A stretch of 59,275 nucleotides of DNA from Bacteroidota bacterium. GTDB taxonomy: Bacteria; Bacteroidota; Bacteroidia; Bacteroidales; F082. The DNA is taken from assembly GCA_002686705.1 (NCBI GenBank), contig NYYH01000011.1:11976-71250 (forward strand). The letters are read 5' to 3'. This document shows, piece by piece, positions 8,977 to 19,033 of this stretch (the stretch's first letter is position 1; every line of letters starts with the position of its first letter). The notes under the pieces are model-generated. The model did no database searches and was not told the DNA's origin. It saw nothing but the letters and a program-made list of their open reading frames with translations. Made by a program: the position numbers and the translations under genes.

Positions 8977-9921
8977 TTACACAATTGTCAACCTCGTTCC
9001 ACCATTATCAACACCTAGTAGTTCAGGTGCAGTAATTATAGCATCTTTACCACTTCTTACTATGAAATTAATTGCGGCCTGTATTTTTGGCCCCATACTC
9101 CCTGCTCCAAACTGACCTTCTATAAGGTACTGTTTGGCTTCGGCAATACTCATTCTGTCGATAGTTTTTTCCTGAGGAGTATTAAAGTTAAGGCAAACTT
9201 TAGGTACATCTGTAAGTATAAATAGTCGGTGAGCATGTATTTGAGAAGCTAAAAGTGAGGACGCCAGGTCTTTATCAATTACCGCATCTATACCCTGTAA
9301 CTTGTTTTCTTGTTTGTAATAACATGGAATACCACCTCCACCGACGGCGATTGCTATATGACCTTCACTAGCAATCTTTTCAATGGATCGCATATTAAAA
9401 ATGACCAACGGTTCTGGGGAGGCAACAACTTTACGCCATCCACCTCTTGCTTTATCTTGTTTAAAAACAGAATCAGATTCAGCCATAAACTTTTTAGCTT
9501 CTTCTTTGGTAAAATAAGGGCCAATAGGTTTATTTGGTTTTAAAAAAGCAGGATCATCCTTATTAACCAAAACTTGCGTGATAATAGAAATCACATCAGA
9601 ATCAAGATCATTTTCCATTAACACATTGCGCAGCTGTTGCTCAAGTATATATGCAATAAAACCTTGTGAATATGCAACACTTATATCAAGTGGCATATCA
9701 GGAAGATCATAAAGTTTATGACCTGCAGTATTAGCAAGAAGTATATTTCCAACCTGAGGTCCGTTACCATGAGTTAGGACAAGATTGTAACCCCTTTTAA
9801 TAAGTTTAATCAGATTCTTACTTGCTTCATATGCATTTAATTCCTGATCATCAATGGTTCCTTTTTGACCTACCTTTAATAAAGCATTTCCTCCATACGC
9901 AATAACAGCTAAGTTCCTCAT
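8977..9921 (-). CDS. arcC: carbamate kinase
   Basis: Amino-acid kinase family enzyme that makes ATP and carbamate from carbamoyl phosphate. The product begins MRNLAVIAYGGNALLK, and the GGNAL loop, THGNGPQVGN, AVGGGGIPC and FGAGSMGPKI motifs are family hallmarks. The open frame extends to 9972, but the 17 extra residues are low-complexity and a TAnnTTTG promoter element lies inside them, so I start at the ATG at 9921. No arginine deiminase or ornithine carbamoyltransferase gene is next to it. Confidence 0.93.
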   Translation of the reverse strand: MRNLAVIAYGGNALLKVGQKGTIDDQELNAYEASKNLIKLIKRGYNLVLTHGNGPQVGNILLANTAGHKLYDLPDMPLDISVAYSQGFIAYILEQQLRNVLMENDLDSDVISIITQVLVNKDDPAFLKPNKPIGPYFTKEEAKKFMAESDSVFKQDKARGGWRKVVASPEPLVIFNMRSIEKIASEGHIAIAVGGGGIPCYYKQENKLQGIDAVIDKDLASSLLASQIHAHRLFILTDVPKVCLNFNTPQEKTIDRMSIAEAKQYLIEGQFGAGSMGPKIQAAINFIVRSGKDAIITAPELLGVDNGGTRLTIV

Positions 9922-9949
9922 AATCAACAAATATTTAAAAAAAAGAGCA

Positions 9950-9957
9950 CAAAGGTA
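9950..9957 (-). promoter_or_regulatory. candidate -7 promoter element TACCTTTG for carbamate kinase
   Basis: Minus-strand exact TAnnTTTG match 28 bases before the chosen ATG. Its position argues against the longer start at 9972. No -33 element at standard spacing. Confidence 0.5.
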
Positions 9958-10067
9958 TAATTTTTTTCGCAATTCATTGGGTCGTCAGTCAGTTATAACT
10001 TTCAAAGTAATAAAAGTAAGAAAATGCAATTTATAATAGACGCTTAACTAGGTCTGAATCAACTATT

Positions 10068-11192
10068 TCATTTCATTTTGCCTGCCAAATAATAATATGG
10101 ATAAGGAGAATGATTTTCCCAAACATTGAAATGAGCTTTACTATCTGGAAACTTTTTATAATAATCCTTATCAGCAATGAGAGGGATAGTTACACCTATT
10201 CTTTCAAAATCCAAGGATTTAATCAGTTCAGGCTCAACATATTCAGGAAAGAGTGCCGATATTTTTGGATAGATAATTTCTTTTATGACTTGCTGCATGC
10301 CATCAAGAACTTCATTTTGCAATTTACCATATTTAGCATATGCATCATTAAAGTTTGGTCCGGGAGGATAATGAATCTCGGTAAGCACTTCCCGAACTTT
10401 GGTAAAGCCGGATATGGGTGGTAAATCTCCTGCGGTTTCAAAAGTTATTGGACAATAAGGAATCCAATCGGCTGTATTTTGAATTGAAAAGGCCCAACCA
10501 CCTTTCGTCAAATTTTCATAGTCGTATGCAAAAGGCGTATTTCCAGATTTAGGAGCTGCAATACAATAAGTCTTGAATTGTATATCGGATGGAAGTTTGC
10601 CATCTTTCTGAAGATACCATAAATATGCTGTTGCAAGATATGCAACTCCTGAACCCTGGCTGTGACCAATTATATAATAATTACGAACTCCTTCAGTATA
10701 TCGTAAATTAATCTGCTCTATCATGTCTTCATGCAAAGTATATAGTCCAAGTAATAAACCCAGGTGTACACCCGCACCTGAAAGTTCTGCAAGTTTATAT
10801 TGGAATGTTATTTCGTTGGAAATTTTAATTTTACCAATTGCTGGTACCATGTAAGCGTGAAAATCTTCTGCAAAGCTGATACCTTTCTTGTCAAGAATAG
10901 TTCCACGAATTGCAATAACTACTTTAGATTTTTCAGATTTCCATATATCAAAACGATTTTTTAGAACGGATACTGGTGAGCGGTAAACTCTAATATATTC
11001 AGTTGGTAATGGAGTTTTAAATCCACTGATATCAACAGAATCATACATATGCTCAGCAACAGTAATCAATTCGAGCAATTCACTTTTGTCGAAACCTGAA
11101 TTAAACTCTGATTTTTCATGTTTATTGCATCCACCTGAACCTATAATTACGATAATCACAATTAGCATTACAACAGTTTCTAGCTTTTTCAT
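10068..11192 (-). CDS. lipase family (alpha/beta hydrolase) lipoprotein
   Basis: A 374-residue protein with signal peptide and a lipobox-like SGGC (Cys22), so probably lipid-anchored. The fold is that of class 3 lipases: IAIRGT oxyanion-side strand and nucleophile elbow GHSQGSG with Ser178. Likely hydrolyses an ester in the periplasm or at the outer membrane. It is flanked by intergenic gaps and appears monocistronic. Substrate cannot be inferred. Confidence 0.82.
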   Translation of the reverse strand: MKKLETVVMLIVIIVIIGSGGCNKHEKSEFNSGFDKSELLELITVAEHMYDSVDISGFKTPLPTEYIRVYRSPVSVLKNRFDIWKSEKSKVVIAIRGTILDKKGISFAEDFHAYMVPAIGKIKISNEITFQYKLAELSGAGVHLGLLLGLYTLHEDMIEQINLRYTEGVRNYYIIGHSQGSGVAYLATAYLWYLQKDGKLPSDIQFKTYCIAAPKSGNTPFAYDYENLTKGGWAFSIQNTADWIPYCPITFETAGDLPPISGFTKVREVLTEIHYPPGPNFNDAYAKYGKLQNEVLDGMQQVIKEIIYPKISALFPEYVEPELIKSLDFERIGVTIPLIADKDYYKKFPDSKAHFNVWENHSPYPYYYLAGKMK

Positions 11193-11325
11193 CTTTGACT
11201 TTTTTGTTGATAATTAAATAGTACTGCGCAAGTTAGCAATTAAATTCAAAGAATTTAAGATATTGAAATAATTTTTAATATTTTATTTGCCTAACTTCGC
11301 ATGTTTTGATCTTTACATGTTTCAT

Positions 11326-12861
11326 ATGATTAAACCCTATCATCAAAAGATTAGTTATAAGAACATTTTTGGATTTATTGTTGGCCCTGTTCTATTTCTA
11401 TGGATTACTCTATTTATGGATCTGGAACCTGGTAATCCTGCCGTAACATACACTTTTGGTATTGCCGTACTAATGGCAATATGGTGGATTAGTGAAGTAG
11501 TTCCACTTGCAATCACAGCATTATTACCAGTAGTATTGTTTCCACTGTTTGGTGTAATGAATGGAAAAGATGTTTCGTCAACATATTTTAATCATGTTAT
11601 ATTTTTGTTTATAGGTGGTTTTCTGGTAGCATTAGCTATGCAAAAGTGGGATCTTCATAAACGTATTGCTATAAGAATCTTACTACTAACCGGATCGAGC
11701 CCGGCGCGAATATTACTAGGCTTTATGCTAGCCACATCATTTTTATCAATGTGGATATCAAATACAGCCACTGCGATGATGATGGTTCCTATTTTACTTT
11801 CAATTTCGAAAAAGCTAGAAGATTTTATTGAGGCAAAAGAACTAAATAAATACACAGTTGGTTTACTGCTCGGTGTAGCATATAGTGCCTCAATAGGTGG
11901 AATAGCCACGTTAGTGGGTACACCGCCAAATTTATCCTTCGCCAGAATATTTCAGATAATGTTTCCAGCAGCTCCAGAGATAAGTTTTTCGTCATGGTTT
12001 ATTTTCGCGCTTCCAATTAGTATAATTTTCTTTATCATAACCTGGTACTATTTACATACTATCTACAAACCAAAGAAGTTGCTAAGCGTATTAAAGGATG
12101 TTAATTTCAAGGAACAATATAAAGAACTTGGACCAGCAACTTATGAACAAAAAGCAGTTGCAATGGTTTTTGTAAGCCTTGCTTTTCTCTGGCTTACAAG
12201 AGCAGGATTAAATATTGGAACTTTAGATATTCCCGGATGGAGCAGTTTGTTTTCATCACCAACATACATAAATGATGGTACTGTTGCAATTTGTTTATCC
12301 GTTATATTATTCATTATCCCATCTAAAAGCAACCAAGGCAAAAGAGTTATGGACTGGGCTACAGCAACAAAAGTGCCATGGAATATTGTTCTTCTTTTTG
12401 GAGGGGGATTTGCTTTAGCAAGTGGATTTAAAGAATCTGGACTTTCAATTTGGGTTGGAGAGCAATTAAGCATTGTTGGGGGGTTGCATCCTATTATCAT
12501 AATAGCAATTATTGCATTAATGATGACTTTTTTAACCGAGCTGGCTTCAAATACTGCTACTATCGAAATGCTATTACCTGTTCTTGCAGGCATTTCAATA
12601 CATGTTAATATAAATCCATTACTATTTATGTTACCAGCTACTATAAGTGCTTCGATGGCTTTCATGCTTCCGGTGGCAACACCGCCAAATGCCATTGTTT
12701 TTGGTTCAAATAAAATTACAGTTATGCAAATGGCCCGAACCGGTTTTGTGCTGAACATGCTTGGAGTAATAATTATAACTCTAATTACTTATTTCTGGGG
12801 CTCATGGGTATTTGGAATTGATATGTCTGTTATGCCCACTTGGGCGGTTATGGGTAAATAG
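11326..12861 (+). CDS. SLC13/DASS family sodium-coupled anion transporter
   Basis: Inner-membrane symporter for dicarboxylates, sulfate or related anions, with about 11 hydrophobic segments. Both SNT signature motifs of the family are present: ISNTATAMMMVPI and ASNTATIEMLLPV. The frame is open back to a TTG at 11287, but that stretch resembles a promoter (TAACTTCG). In-frame ATGs at 11317 and 11326 are better starts; I use 11326, giving 511 residues. The EamA permease gene follows after 39 bases. Substrate is undecided between dicarboxylate and sulfate. Confidence 0.9.
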   Translation: MIKPYHQKISYKNIFGFIVGPVLFLWITLFMDLEPGNPAVTYTFGIAVLMAIWWISEVVPLAITALLPVVLFPLFGVMNGKDVSSTYFNHVIFLFIGGFLVALAMQKWDLHKRIAIRILLLTGSSPARILLGFMLATSFLSMWISNTATAMMMVPILLSISKKLEDFIEAKELNKYTVGLLLGVAYSASIGGIATLVGTPPNLSFARIFQIMFPAAPEISFSSWFIFALPISIIFFIITWYYLHTIYKPKKLLSVLKDVNFKEQYKELGPATYEQKAVAMVFVSLAFLWLTRAGLNIGTLDIPGWSSLFSSPTYINDGTVAICLSVILFIIPSKSNQGKRVMDWATATKVPWNIVLLFGGGFALASGFKESGLSIWVGEQLSIVGGLHPIIIIAIIALMMTFLTELASNTATIEMLLPVLAGISIHVNINPLLFMLPATISASMAFMLPVATPPNAIVFGSNKITVMQMARTGFVLNMLGVIIITLITYFWGSWVFGIDMSVMPTWAVMGK

Positions 12862-12900
12862 GGAATCATTTAACTTGAAGAGAACAATTACATTACAAAA

Positions 12901-13806
12901 TTGAACAAACTAGCCAATCAAAATAAAGCTTACTTGCTAGCTTTACTAGCAATTATATTTTGGTCAACGATGAGTTCGGCCTTTAAATTAACCTTGCGAT
13001 ATATTGAGTTCGATCAGTTATTGTTGTGGTCGTCATTATTTGGTGCCATTGCTCTTCTGATAATAAATCAGTTTAGTAAAAAACGTCTAAACTTTAAGCT
13101 TGTTACTGTGAGCCAGATCAAGGCATCAGCAATTATGGGCTTCTTTAATCCCTTTTTATACTATCTGGTACTTTTTAAGGCATACGAACTATTAGAGGCG
13201 CAGATAGCTGGAACTCTGAATTATACATGGCCTATTGTTCTTGTAATTATGTCCATCTTTTTTTTAAATCAAAAGATAAGTGTTTGGAGTATAATGGCAA
13301 TTTTCATCAGCTTCTTTGGTATAGTTATTATCAGCACGCAAGGAAGTTTCATTAGTCTTGAAAACTCCAGCTCTATTGGAATTTTACTTGCTGTAGGAAG
13401 TGCTTTTTTTTGGGCTTATTACTGGATACTGAACATGAAAGATGATCGAGAAGAAACTGGCAAAATATTCCTGAATCTCTTTTTCGGTTTTGTTTATATA
13501 CTTGTCTATTTACTGTTCACCACTAAACTAATAATATTTCCAACGGGTTATGCTTTGATTGGGAGTATTTACATTGGGCTATTTGAAATGAGCATTACTT
13601 TTGTAATCTGGTTGATGGCACTAACTAATTCAAGTAATACTGCTAAGGTCAGCAATCTAATTTATTTGTCACCATTTATAGCATTATTTTTCATAAGATA
13701 TACCGTTGGCGAAAAAATTCATATTTCTACTTTTATTGGGCTAATTTTTATTGTCGGGGGAATATTAATTCAACAGTTTTTAAAAAATAGGATAAACAAA
13801 AGTTAA
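12901..13806 (+). CDS. EamA/DMT family permease
   Basis: A 301-residue integral membrane protein with ten hydrophobic segments in two homologous halves, the drug/metabolite transporter layout (EamA domains about residues 10-140 and 155-295). The start is TTG; an upstream in-frame stop at 12871 leaves no ATG, and the first residues MNKLANQNKAYLLALLAIIF look natural. Substrate unknown. Confidence 0.88.
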   Translation: MNKLANQNKAYLLALLAIIFWSTMSSAFKLTLRYIEFDQLLLWSSLFGAIALLIINQFSKKRLNFKLVTVSQIKASAIMGFFNPFLYYLVLFKAYELLEAQIAGTLNYTWPIVLVIMSIFFLNQKISVWSIMAIFISFFGIVIISTQGSFISLENSSSIGILLAVGSAFFWAYYWILNMKDDREETGKIFLNLFFGFVYILVYLLFTTKLIIFPTGYALIGSIYIGLFEMSITFVIWLMALTNSSNTAKVSNLIYLSPFIALFFIRYTVGEKIHISTFIGLIFIVGGILIQQFLKNRINKS

Positions 13807-13872
13807 TAGCTTACAATGGGTGAGTTTCGTCATTGAGAATTTCTTTATTTTTATTTTTTAAAATAATATTAA

Positions 13873-15033
13873 ATGTACCCTAGAATTACCGATTTTATTA
13901 ATGATGTAACTGGAACTGACATTAACCTTCCAATCCAAAGCTATGGATTCTTTCTTGCTTTGGCGTTTTTAGTTGCTGCTCTATTGTTAAGACATGAATT
14001 AGCACGAAAAGAAAAGGACGGTTTAATAAAACCTACAATAAAAAAAATATTGATTGGTAAACCGGCATCCTTAACTGAACTAATAATAACATTTTTAATA
14101 AGTCTCTTTGTAGGTTATAAAATTGGTGGCATTATAGTTTATTACAAACTAGCGATTACTGATCCTCAAGGATATATTTTTTCTTCAGACGGTTCTTTAA
14201 TAGGCGGTCTTATTATAGCTGCTGGTTATACCTTCTATAAATATTATATTAAAGATAAGGGCAAACTTCAGGAGCCTGAGTTGAGAGAAATTGAAATTCC
14301 AGCTAAAGATCAAGTGTGGTCTATTGTTATTATTGCTGTGATTTTTGGTATCCTCGGAGCGAAATTATTCCACCAACTTGAAAATATGAGCGAGTTCATT
14401 AGGGATCCAATTGGTTCATTATTATCATTAAGTGGGCTAACTTTCTATGGAGGACTTATTGTTGCTGCTATCGCCTTGATCATATTTGCAGAAAAGCACA
14501 ACATACATTGGCGGCAACTGGCTGACATGGTTGCTCCATCATTAATAATAGCCTATGGTATTGGTAGAATTGGTTGCCAGGTTGCAGGAGACGGTGATTG
14601 GGGTATTACTAATACATTACCCCAGCCCGGGTGGCTGTCTTTTTTACCTGAGTGGGTATGGGCATATAATTATCCACACAATATCTTGAACCAAGGTATT
14701 CCAATATCTGGATGTGCAGGTCCCCATTGTTTTGAGTTAGCGGAACCAGTATTTCCAACACCAATTTATGAAACAACAATGTCACTAGTGATCTTTGTCA
14801 TACTCTGGTCCATAAGAAAAAAACTAATAATACCAGGTTCGCTTTTTGCCATTTACCTAATGTTTAATGGAGTCGAACGATTCTTAATTGAAAAGATTAG
14901 GGTAAACAATGTTTTCAATTTTCTTGGCATGAAATTAACCCAAGCTGAAATAATATCCACAATACTCTTTTTTACTGGTCTAATATTATTGATTGTTTTG
15001 TATATAAATCAGAAGAAAACAACAGAAGCATGA
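13873..15033 (+). CDS. lgt: prolipoprotein diacylglyceryl transferase (long form)
   Basis: Transfers diacylglycerol from phosphatidylglycerol to the lipobox Cys of prolipoproteins in the inner membrane. The protein has seven or more hydrophobic segments. The family signature region reads YGIGRIGCQVAGDGDWG, with the conserved GRIG. At 386 residues it is longer than the enterobacterial 291, with an added segment near residues 50-150. The next gene overlaps its stop by 4 nt. A second Lgt C-terminus appears at the end of this window. Confidence 0.92.
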   Translation: MYPRITDFINDVTGTDINLPIQSYGFFLALAFLVAALLLRHELARKEKDGLIKPTIKKILIGKPASLTELIITFLISLFVGYKIGGIIVYYKLAITDPQGYIFSSDGSLIGGLIIAAGYTFYKYYIKDKGKLQEPELREIEIPAKDQVWSIVIIAVIFGILGAKLFHQLENMSEFIRDPIGSLLSLSGLTFYGGLIVAAIALIIFAEKHNIHWRQLADMVAPSLIIAYGIGRIGCQVAGDGDWGITNTLPQPGWLSFLPEWVWAYNYPHNILNQGIPISGCAGPHCFELAEPVFPTPIYETTMSLVIFVILWSIRKKLIIPGSLFAIYLMFNGVERFLIEKIRVNNVFNFLGMKLTQAEIISTILFFTGLILLIVLYINQKKTTEA

Positions 15034-15830
15034 ACTTAGAAATAATAACAAAACAAGTTGTAAACCTAACCAAGGCAGTAGGCAAATTTATTAAGAAAGA
15101 AGTTGACAAACTTGACAGTACTGATGTTGAAGAGAAAGGTATCCATAATCTTGTTACTTATGTTGATAAAGAATCAGAGAAAATTCTTGTCAGAGAATTG
15201 GGTAAGATAATTCCTGAAGCAGGATTTATTGCTGAAGAAGATAGCAGTTTAGCCAGATCCGAAAAGCTTAACTGGGTAATAGATCCACTTGACGGAACAA
15301 CAAATTTTATTCACCGTGTTCCTCTTTACGCCATATCAATTGCATTGATGGATAAGAATGAAATTATCTTGGGTGTTATTTACGAAATAAACTTGAATGA
15401 ATGTTTCTATGCTTGGAAAAATAGCTCTGCTTTTTTAAACGGAAAGGAAATTAATGTTTCGAAAACGATTAACTTGAATAACTCACTTCTAGCAACAGGC
15501 TTTCCTTATTACGATTATTCCTTGCTCGATCCATATTTAGATTTGTTTAAAGAACTGATGCGGACAACCCGTGGAGTTCGTAGATTGGGATCCGCAGCAG
15601 TTGATTTAGCTTATGTTGCCTGTGGTCGTTATGATCTGTTTTATGAATACGGTCTGCAATCGTGGGATGTAGCTGCTGGATCACTCATCGTCAAACAAGC
15701 TGGTGGAATGGTAAGTGACTTTAAAAATAAAAACAATTATATTTTTGGAAAGCAGATAATTGCTTCTAATAAGCTTACTCACAACGAGTTTATTAGAAAA
15801 CTTCATCATTTCTTTAAAGGATATCTTTAG
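15030..15830 (+). CDS. inositol monophosphatase family protein
   Basis: Mg2+-dependent phosphatase of the IMPase/SuhB superfamily, 266 residues, full length. Metal-binding motifs are visible: GFIAEED, then WVIDPLDGTTNFIH, then WDVAAGSLIVKQAGG near the C-terminus. It overlaps the lgt stop (ATGA) and is translationally coupled to it. It could act on inositol phosphates or, as SuhB/CysQ relatives do, on other small phosphates; the sequence alone does not decide. Confidence 0.94.
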   Translation: MNLEIITKQVVNLTKAVGKFIKKEVDKLDSTDVEEKGIHNLVTYVDKESEKILVRELGKIIPEAGFIAEEDSSLARSEKLNWVIDPLDGTTNFIHRVPLYAISIALMDKNEIILGVIYEINLNECFYAWKNSSAFLNGKEINVSKTINLNNSLLATGFPYYDYSLLDPYLDLFKELMRTTRGVRRLGSAAVDLAYVACGRYDLFYEYGLQSWDVAAGSLIVKQAGGMVSDFKNKNNYIFGKQIIASNKLTHNEFIRKLHHFFKGYL

Positions 15831-15883
15831 GGAAATAATCAAGTATTTTTTTGTATAATTGTAAGCTAGTAAACAAATTAATT

Positions 15884-16216
15884 ATGGCAAAAAATAAATA
15901 TCCTGAAATAGAAAAGGATAGTCCATACAGAAGCCTTTTTAAGGCAATTAGCTGGCGTTTCATAGCTTCGGGTTCTACTTTTATAATTAGCTTTACAATA
16001 TTTACTCAGGCTACAGAAACTGCTTTCAAAGATATCCTTGGAGCAGTATCATTAATTACAGCTATTGATATTTTTTCCAAACTAATACTATATTACTTTC
16101 ACGAAAGATTGTGGACGAATATTGTTTGGGGTAAGTATTGGAGGCGTCGGGCCATAAAGCGCAAAATCAGGAAACGCAAAAAAGAGAAAATGAACAGTAT
16201 CAACTCATCAATATGA
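15884..16216 (+). CDS. DUF2061 domain membrane protein
   Basis: A 110-residue protein starting MAKNKYPEIEK. The SWRFIASGSTFIISF motif and a second hydrophobic segment ending YYFHERLWTNIVWGK match the DUF2061 family of small two-helix membrane proteins of unknown function. The tail is strongly basic. The frame extends upstream to a TTG at 15851, but the ATG at 15884 is the natural start. Its stop overlaps the nfeD ATG (ATGA), so the two are coupled. Confidence 0.88.
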   Translation: MAKNKYPEIEKDSPYRSLFKAISWRFIASGSTFIISFTIFTQATETAFKDILGAVSLITAIDIFSKLILYYFHERLWTNIVWGKYWRRRAIKRKIRKRKKEKMNSINSSI

Positions 16217-17574
16217 AACGTACTAGAACTGTACCAATTTTAATAATATGTCTTCTGAATTTTATATCATTTGCATTAACGGCAGATACTATTGAGCGTG
16301 ATCAATCAACCAAAGTATACCGATTCAAAATTGATAAAATGATTGCCCCGCCAATTTGGCGAACAACGAAACTTGCCATAGAAAATGCACAAAAAAATGA
16401 TGCTGATATAATTCTGATCCACATGAACACATACGGTGGAATGTTAGATGCTGCCGATTCTATTAGGACAAAAATTCTCAACTCTCAAATTCCGGTTTAT
16501 GTATTTATCGACAAAAATGCTGCCTCGGCTGGTGCCCTTATCTCAATTGCATGCGATAGTATATATATGGCACCCGGAGCTAGTATTGGTGCTGCAACTG
16601 TAGTTGACCAAGAAGGTAAGGTGTTACCTGATAAATATCAGTCGTATATGAGATCGATGATGAGATCCACCGCTGAAGCAAAAGAGCGAGATCCTGATAT
16701 TGCACAAGCAATGGTAGACCCAAAGATTTATATAGCTGGAATTAGCGACACAGGTCAGGTACTTACATTTACAGTTGGAGAAGCCATTAAAAATAATTTT
16801 TGTAGAGCTGAGGTTGAGGACATGGACGAACTATTGCAACATGCAGGTTACAATGACTATGTGTTTATTGAGCATAAAATAACAGCAACTGATAAAATAA
16901 TTGGGTGGCTAATCAACCCAATGGTCAGCGGGCTATTAATTATGGTGATAATTGGAGGAATTTATTTTGAATTACAATCTCCAGGAGTTGGTTTCCCTCT
17001 TGCTGCATCCGTGTTTGCTGCTCTACTCTACTTCGCTCCACATTATCTAGAGGGCTTGGCCAATAACTGGGAAATTTTACTATTTGTATTTGGACTGATA
17101 CTGCTTGCAATAGAAATATTTGCGATCCCAGGCTTTGGAATATTAGGGCTCCTTGGCATAATATTCATGATTTCGGGGCTAACATTAAGTATGGTTGGGA
17201 ATGTTGGGCCTGGATTTTTTGAAATCGATACAACAGGTATTGTTGCTGCATTTTCAATAGTCATTATTGCCTTCTTTCTGGCAATCTTCGGCTCAATAAT
17301 GCTTAGTAAAAAGCTATTTACAACTAATATATTCGGTCACCTCGCTTTGGACAAAGTGCAAAATATAAAAGAAGGTTATACCTCAGCGTTAAAGAGCTAT
17401 GAAGACATGGTTGGGAAAACCGGAGTAGCATACACAGTGCTTCGTCCATCAGGCAAGGTTATTATTAATGATGAACTTTTTGACGCTACTGCAAGATCAG
17501 GAATGATTGAGAAGGGAAACGAAGTTATTATTTATGATTACAAAAATGCTCAGCTAATTGTAGAAAAGAAATAA
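16213..17574 (+). CDS. NfeD family membrane-bound serine protease
   Basis: Long NfeD protein: signal peptide (ending about FALTADT), a periplasmic ClpP-like protease domain (about residues 30-220) with the AASAGALIS nucleophile segment, a group of 4-5 membrane helices (about 225-380) and a C-terminal OB-fold (about 390-453). These proteins usually work with stomatin/SPFH proteins, none of which is adjacent. The frame runs back to 16138, but ATG 16213 precedes the signal peptide and overlaps the DUF2061 stop. Confidence 0.92.
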   Translation: MKRTRTVPILIICLLNFISFALTADTIERDQSTKVYRFKIDKMIAPPIWRTTKLAIENAQKNDADIILIHMNTYGGMLDAADSIRTKILNSQIPVYVFIDKNAASAGALISIACDSIYMAPGASIGAATVVDQEGKVLPDKYQSYMRSMMRSTAEAKERDPDIAQAMVDPKIYIAGISDTGQVLTFTVGEAIKNNFCRAEVEDMDELLQHAGYNDYVFIEHKITATDKIIGWLINPMVSGLLIMVIIGGIYFELQSPGVGFPLAASVFAALLYFAPHYLEGLANNWEILLFVFGLILLAIEIFAIPGFGILGLLGIIFMISGLTLSMVGNVGPGFFEIDTTGIVAAFSIVIIAFFLAIFGSIMLSKKLFTTNIFGHLALDKVQNIKEGYTSALKSYEDMVGKTGVAYTVLRPSGKVIINDELFDATARSGMIEKGNEVIIYDYKNAQLIVEKK

Positions 17575-17610
17575 TTACGGTTTGTTGGTGAATGATTAAT
17601 TGTGATTAAT

Positions 17611-18135
17611 ATGAATCTCAACAACAGAATCAAGCTAGTTAAAGATGACATTACAAAATTACATGTAGACGCAATTATTAATGCAGCAAACAGCAGACTT
17701 GGGGGAGGTGGTGGTGTAGATGGGGCTATTCACCGGGCTGCTGGACCGGAATTATCTATAGCATGCAGAAAACTTAATGGTTGTAATACCGGCTCATCTA
17801 AAATAACCTCAGGATATAATCTACCTGCAAAATATATCATTCATACAGTGGGACCGATTTGGCGCGGTGGCAATTCAAATGAACCACAACTTCTCGAAAG
17901 CTGTTATAATGTTAGCCTTGAGATTGCAGTACAAAACAATATAAAATCTATTGCTTTTCCGAACATAAGCACAGGTATTTATGGCTTTCCAAAGCCTGAA
18001 GCTGCTAAGATTGCAATTGATACTGTTTCATCTTTTCTTAGAATGAACCAACTTCCAGAACAAGTTTTTTTTGTTTGTTTTGATGAGCAAAATTACACTC
18101 TTTACAAAGAAATATTAAGTATAATAAAATGCTGA
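17611..18135 (+). CDS. macro-domain protein (YmdB-like ADP-ribose deacetylase/hydrolase)
   Basis: A single macro domain of 174 residues. The ADP-ribose-binding features are INAANSRLGGGGGVDGAIH and SIAFPNISTGIYGFP. Relatives hydrolyse O-acetyl-ADP-ribose and remove mono-ADP-ribose from proteins in the cytoplasm. A GTG at 17602 is possible, but ATG 17611 (MNLNNRIKLVKDDITKL) fits the family better. It converges on the CvfB-like gene with 5 bases between them. Confidence 0.92.
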   Translation: MNLNNRIKLVKDDITKLHVDAIINAANSRLGGGGGVDGAIHRAAGPELSIACRKLNGCNTGSSKITSGYNLPAKYIIHTVGPIWRGGNSNEPQLLESCYNVSLEIAVQNNIKSIAFPNISTGIYGFPKPEAAKIAIDTVSSFLRMNQLPEQVFFVCFDEQNYTLYKEILSIIKC

Positions 18136-18140
18136 TCGCT

Positions 18141-18977
18141 TCAGGCAGACTCAACTAGATAAATACCATCCTTCTCAATCCGAATAAGCCTTTGTTTATA
18201 CAAAGAACCAATAGCTTTTTTGAAAAGTTTTTTGCTCATCTCTAGTTTAGCCAAAATAATAATAGGGTCGCTTTTGTCTGTAACATTTAAAAAACCATTA
18301 TTGTCCTTCAGGTTCTGGAGTATCTTTTGTGCATTTGGCTCTACGTTAATATATCCTTGTTTTTGAAGACTAACATCAATCTTTTTATCCGGTCGGATAT
18401 TCTTTATATATCCGGTAACAATATCGCCAGGCGTAACAGCTTGAAAGAGTTCATTATCGTAAAGAAGTCCGGGGTGTAAATTATTAATGATAACATTTAT
18501 ACCAATATCGGTTGAATTGCATATCAACAACTCCACTTCCTCTCCTTCATCGACTTGTATTTCCTCTCGTTCAAGTATCCTGTTTATTTTGCCTGTCGCG
18601 ACAAGTCTTTGAGTTTTATTATCCATATATAAATAAACCGGATAACTTCTGCCAACCTTCATTTTCTCAACTTGTTCTGAATAGGGCACTAACAGATCCT
18701 TTTCAAGACCCCAATCAAGGAAAGCACCAACTGGATTCACATCTACTACCTCCAGAACTCCAAATTCATTTAACAATATTTTTGGTTTAATTGTAGTGGC
18801 TGTTAACCTGTCCTCCGAATCTTTAAAAATAAATACTGATATTTCATCACCAGGTTTCATCCCTGTTGGGACATATTTATTTGGTAACAATACTTCAACT
18901 TCCTCATTATCTATAAGATAATAACCATTCAGCGTTCTACGTTTGGCCTTTAATAAATTAAATTCTCCTGGAATCAT
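18141..18977 (-). CDS. CvfB-like S1 RNA-binding protein
   Basis: A 278-residue protein with successive OB/S1-type domains (for example VVDVNPVGAFLDWGLEKDLLVPYSEQ and VTGYIKNIRPDKKIDVSLQKQ) and a C-terminal winged-helix segment. This is the arrangement of conserved virulence factor B/YitL proteins, which bind RNA and affect gene expression post-transcriptionally. It appears monocistronic. Confidence 0.88.
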   Translation of the reverse strand: MIPGEFNLLKAKRRTLNGYYLIDNEEVEVLLPNKYVPTGMKPGDEISVFIFKDSEDRLTATTIKPKILLNEFGVLEVVDVNPVGAFLDWGLEKDLLVPYSEQVEKMKVGRSYPVYLYMDNKTQRLVATGKINRILEREEIQVDEGEEVELLICNSTDIGINVIINNLHPGLLYDNELFQAVTPGDIVTGYIKNIRPDKKIDVSLQKQGYINVEPNAQKILQNLKDNNGFLNVTDKSDPIIILAKLEMSKKLFKKAIGSLYKQRLIRIEKDGIYLVESA

Positions 18978-19006
18978 GGTTATTTACCTTTGTTATATTG
19001 AAACGG

Positions 19007-19014
19007 CAAAATTA
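19007..19014 (-). promoter_or_regulatory. candidate -7 promoter element TAATTTTG for cvfB-like gene
   Basis: Minus-strand TAnnTTTG match 30 bases before the ATG of the S1 protein. No clear -33 element. Confidence 0.4.
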
Positions 19015-19033
19015 GTTTTAATTGGTTAGAAAA

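Noticed and set aside
16138..16212. Upstream extension of nfeD overlapping DUF2061
   Set aside because: The ATG at 16213 directly precedes a good signal peptide and makes the common ATGA overlap; the extension would hide the signal sequence.
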